A stretch of DNA of 10,576 nucleotides, from assembly GCA_902984215.1 (NCBI GenBank), contig CADWAF010000173.1, positions 1 through 10,576 on the forward strand, given 5' to 3'. How positions within the stretch are numbered: the stretch's first letter is position 1; every line of letters begins with the position of its first letter. This document shows positions 8,901 through 10,576 of the stretch, one piece after another. Origin of the DNA: Willaertia magna (Eukaryota; Heterolobosea; Eutetramitea; Acrasida; Naegleriidae). The notes under the pieces were generated by a model, which saw nothing but the letters and a program-made list of their open reading frames with translations, was not told the DNA's origin and did not search any database. The translations under genes were made by a program, and so were the position numbers.

Positions 8901-9039
8901 GGAGATTGCTGAGGAGGAAAAAGATAAAGATTATTCTGATAGTGATAGTGAAGATAACGATGGACTAATAGAGGATTTAGAAGATATGGATGAAAATGAA
9001 TTAGATTTATTACTTTTAGAGTCTCAAGACTTACAATAA
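5935..9039 (+). CDS. DDE-type transposase with RAG1/Transib-like zinc-site layout; one in-frame TAA or a 36-nt intron
   Basis: One reading frame runs from the ATG at 5935 to the TAA at 9037-9039 (1,035 codons), interrupted only by TAA at 7807-7809. The frame is open and protein-like on both sides, so this is one gene, not two. An N-terminal Cys/His cluster (C22, C27, C35-x2-C38, H50, C52, C53) looks like a DNA-binding zinc finger. Counting the TAA as position 625, candidate catalytic residues are D443 (HWTDGTTLLGSG), D529 (FNIGDLSLIWKLFGL) and E767 or E770 (CSCERGEYL). C544-x2-C547 and H746-x4-H751 would form the zinc site. A C-terminal Cys module (C901-x2-C904-x7-C912-x7-C920-x2-C923) precedes a charged, acidic tail. 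If 7799-7834 is spliced the product is 1,022 residues. The residue assignments are by pattern and await alignment. Confidence 0.8.
7799..7834 (+). other. Candidate 36-nt intron containing the in-frame TAA
   Basis: GTATTAAATAAG...TTAAATCAG, 36 nt (12 codons), removes the TAA and keeps the frame, joining ...FIDID to ENLNRQD through a new Glu codon. The donor GTATTA is weaker than the GTAAGT/GTAGGT donors of the host genes here, and 36 nt is shorter than the 45-94 nt introns. The alternative is a simple nonsense mutation, in which case GIK and DIFDDIKS on either side are ordinary coding sequence. Confidence 0.4.
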
Positions 9040-9165
9040 ATCTTACCCATAATTTTTAATATATTTTTGAGCTTATTTTTTTTCTTAAGTAAAGACACAA
9101 ACATTAGTAAAAAAAATTTTCAAAATTTATTAATATTTATTTTTAGGTTCCTTAAAGTTAGTTTA

Positions 9166-9185
9166 AAAAAGATAACCTACCAGAG
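9166..9185 (-). repeat. Right terminal inverted repeat
   Basis: AAAAAGATAACCTACCAGAG on the + strand, pairing without mismatch with 5863-5882. It lies 78 bases upstream of the start codon of the ZCCHC24-like gene. Confidence 0.93.
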
Positions 9186-9263
9186 ATTGTATTAGAATTC
9201 TAAAACTCTTTTACAATGCATTAAAAGTAAAATTTTAATATATGTTGTCAATTTTAAAACAAA

Positions 9264-9548
9264 ATGGTTGATAAACTAACCCCTTATCAAGGATCAAGAA
9301 GAGTGTTTGGAAAGTTTCAATGTCCACAATGCCACAGAGGTTGGATGAGTGCTAACTCATGGGCAAACAAAGGACAGAAGTGTCAAAGGTGCGATATAAT
9401 GGTTTACCCTTATTCCCAAACACAATTAGAAAAATCATCAGAAGATGCAGATAAAATTGATTTAAAAAAACACCATCCAATGCATTTGTGCCAAAGGTGC
9501 CAAGAATTAGGACGTTATTGTGGTAGTAAAGGATCCTTTAGGTTTTGA
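9264..9548 (+). CDS. ZCCHC24-like 3CxxC zinc-binding protein
   Basis: The 94-residue product closely follows the C-terminal half of animal ZCCHC24. LTPYQG at 5-10 leads into RRVFGKFQCPQC, then WMSANSWANKGQKCQRC, VYP, a variable linker, HPMHLCQRCQELGRYC. Metal ligands are C20-x2-C23, C40-x2-C43 and C76-x2-C79, with C86 as an extra conserved Cys. The same 3CxxC fold occurs in ZAR1 and ZAR1L, where it binds RNA, and in RTP receptor-transport proteins. The role here is unknown; RNA binding is the reasonable guess. Unlike ZCCHC24 or ZAR1 it has almost no N-terminal extension, so it is a bare domain. The ATG at 9264 in AAACAAAATGG context is the obvious start and no intron is needed. The transposon ends 78 bases upstream, so the native promoter may be displaced. 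Confidence 0.9.
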   Translation: MVDKLTPYQGSRRVFGKFQCPQCHRGWMSANSWANKGQKCQRCDIMVYPYSQTQLEKSSEDADKIDLKKHHPMHLCQRCQELGRYCGSKGSFRF

Positions 9549-9584
9549 GTAGTCCACTTCACCACTAATCTTTAACAACAAAGG

Positions 9585-9590
9585 AATAAA
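9585..9590 (+). terminator. Poly(A) signal AATAAA
   Basis: AATAAA 37 bases after the stop of the ZCCHC24-like gene, similar in spacing to the signal after the first gene. Confidence 0.5.
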
Positions 9591-9906
9591 TTATCACTAA
9601 ATTGTGACATTGTAATTTCTAATTTTCGATGGTCTTTATGTTAAGGAATAGTTATCTCATCTGGAAAATGTCCGGCCTTTTTTTATGATAAACCATCCCT
9701 TGTCTTCAAGTCAAACAAAAACCAACGACTTATAATATATCTATTCAACAAAAAAAAATTCACCCATTCCACAAAGATCTAATAAACCACCAGTAGTCAC
9801 TGATCTACTTCCACTAACTATCACTTCTTTTAAAAACAACAAAGGTAGGTAACATAATTATTATTAATTAATAACATCATGCAAAATCACCACTGAATAT
9901 CACCAA

Positions 9907-9938
9907 CCGATTTCAAACGGATTCAAACCGAAATTTCT
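9907..9938. repeat. Short imperfect tandem motif in the G-alpha upstream region
   Basis: Three related units begin CCGATTTCAAA, CGGATTCAAA and CCGAAATTTC, spaced 11 and 10 bases, near one helical turn. Possibly transcription-factor sites; chance is also plausible at this length. Confidence 0.3.
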
Positions 9939-10315
9939 AATGGCCAAATAAATACCTGTTCATTAAAAACTACGAAAAAAAAATTACAGTTACTAAAAAA
10001 CACTGTTTACTAGTATTATATAAACCAACACAATAACAACATCTTTTAAATAACTAACATACCTTCAAACAAAACCTTTACTATTTTATACCAACCCAAA
10101 GACTTAAAACACTTATTTTATTTACGCCGATTTTCTATCGAATCCTTTATTTATACTCCACTACAACACAGTCCTTTTTTATAAAGTTCAAAGCCTTACA
10201 AGCCAATTACCCAACTTATAAAAATTTTTTAAGAAGAAGAAAAAATCGAATACTACTTCTAGTCCCTACTTCCGAAAAAAGCGCAATACAGGCCTGAAAA
10301 ATAAACGAAAAAAAA

Positions 10316-10576
10316 ATGTGTTTCGGTAAAAGTGAAAAAGAGAAGATCAATTCATCTCCATCTACTACTTCAAATACTGCTTTAGTGAGACATTCCTCTA
10401 GTAATATGAGTGCTGTAAGTCAAGAATTAAACTTGAGGAAAAAAATTTTGTTATTAGGTGCTGGTGATTCCGGTAAAAGTAAGTAATCACAAAGTAATCA
10501 CATTGATTCATATTTCTATCATTATTAACCTTTGTCACTTTTCATAAATTATCTTTTTATAATTTTAATTAGGTAC
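10316..10576 (+). CDS. Heterotrimeric G-protein alpha subunit, N-terminal part (gene runs off the window)
   Basis: Exon 1 (10316-10478) encodes 54 complete residues. A polar, Ser-rich N terminus is followed by ELNLRKKILLLGAGDSGKS. LLLGAG(E/D)SGKST is the G1/P-loop signature of G-alpha proteins and binds the GTP phosphates; here Asp51 replaces the usual Glu. The intron (GTAAGT...TTAG) ends at 10572 and the four bases of exon 2 (GTAC) complete Ser55 and begin Thr56, giving GAGDSGKST at 48-56. The P-loop lies about 8 residues later than in mammalian Gi. The second residue is Cys, not Gly, so N-myristoylation is not expected; membrane anchoring would more likely use palmitoylation of Cys2. The family signals from seven-transmembrane receptors at the plasma membrane. 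The remaining about 300 residues lie outside the window. Confidence 0.88.
10479..10572 (+). other. Intron 1 of the G-alpha gene
   Basis: 94 nt, GTAAGT...AATTAG, phase 1, splitting the P-loop Ser codon. Without splicing the frame hits a TAA two codons later, so the splice is required for a G-alpha product. Confidence 0.88.

Larger units (their letters stand above)
5863..9185 (+). mobile_element. DNA transposon, 3,323 bp, with 20-bp terminal inverted repeats and a transposase gene
   Basis: A perfect 20-bp inverted repeat bounds the element, and one long transposase-like frame fills almost all of it. Both ends are about as close to the frame as in a complete element (72 bases before the ATG, 146 after the stop). 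The interior is visibly more AT-rich than the flanking host genes, with third codon positions nearly all A or T. The flanks are host intergenic DNA between two divergent genes. No convincing target-site duplication is visible: flanks of the 20-bp repeats end ...GATTA and start ATTGT. AGATT occurs near both ends (5857-5861 and 9184-9188) but only fits if the two termini differ by 3 bp. Superfamily unassigned; the protein layout points towards the RAG1/Transib type. Confidence 0.88.
9549..10315. other. Intergenic region: 3' UTR of the ZCCHC24-like gene and promoter/5' UTR of the G-alpha gene
   Basis: 767 bases, the longest gene-free stretch in the window. No open frame, tRNA or element end is visible. 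It contains the poly(A) signal at 9585, short homopolymer A runs, a small CCG-spaced tandem motif at 9907-9938, and a purine-rich A-tract leading into the G-alpha ATG. An upstream non-coding exon is possible but no clear splice pair was found. Confidence 0.5.

Noticed and set aside
7810..9039. The part after the TAA as a separate gene starting near 8095
   Set aside because: It is in the same frame as 5935-7806, the 285 bases between have no other stop, and the catalytic Glu and zinc His pair needed by the first part lie here. One gene with one interruption is simpler.
1..10576. CRISPR arrays, bacterial operons or an integrated bacteriophage
   Set aside because: Spliced eukaryotic genes throughout; no regularly spaced repeats of CRISPR type.

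Overview
The window is AT-rich nuclear DNA from a microbial eukaryote. Four things show this: short GT-AG introns (45, 61, 68 and 94 nt, three with a GTAAGT donor) inside recognisable genes, the standard stop codons, long asparagine-rich low-complexity proteins, and families found only in eukaryotes (a PROPPIN/WIPI autophagy protein, a ZCCHC24-like zinc-binding protein, a heterotrimeric G-protein alpha subunit, and a probable Erf4/GOLGA7 protein). The compact genes, small introns and moderate AT bias fit a free-living amoeba such as a heterolobosean (Naegleria-like). A dictyostelid-type amoebozoan is not excluded. The organism is inferred.

Layout. 139-1896 (+): a single-exon Asn-rich protein with a basic segment and no recognised domain. 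2324-3634 (+): a three-exon gene with a low-complexity N-terminal part and a C-terminal region resembling Erf4/GOLGA7, the partner subunit of DHHC palmitoyltransferases. 3765-4940 (-): a two-exon WIPI3/WDR45B-like PROPPIN, convergent with the previous gene. 5263-5718 (-): a single-pass membrane protein whose first exon is uncertain. 5863-9185: a 3,323-bp DNA transposon with perfect 20-bp terminal inverted repeats and one long transposase frame on the + strand. 9264-9548 (+): a 94-residue ZCCHC24-like 3CxxC zinc-binding protein. 10316 to the window end (+): the first exon of a G-alpha gene, running off the edge just after intron 1.

The most interesting object is the transposon. Its transposase frame runs from 5935 to 9039 and is broken only by one in-frame TAA at 7807. 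That TAA lies inside a GT...AG stretch of 36 nt, an exact multiple of three, so it may be a tiny intron rather than a mutation. Read across the TAA, the protein shows D443, D529, C544-x2-C547, H746-x4-H751 and E767/E770. This order and spacing closely parallels the catalytic DDE triad and ZnH2 zinc site of RAG1/Transib transposases. The terminal repeats do not start like Transib ends or V(D)J recombination signals, and no clean target-site duplication is visible, so this may be a divergent or unclassified superfamily.

The element sits in what was probably a roughly 225-bp divergent promoter shared by the membrane-protein gene and the ZCCHC24-like gene. The host genes do not form an obvious pathway; they look like ordinary, tightly packed housekeeping and signalling genes.
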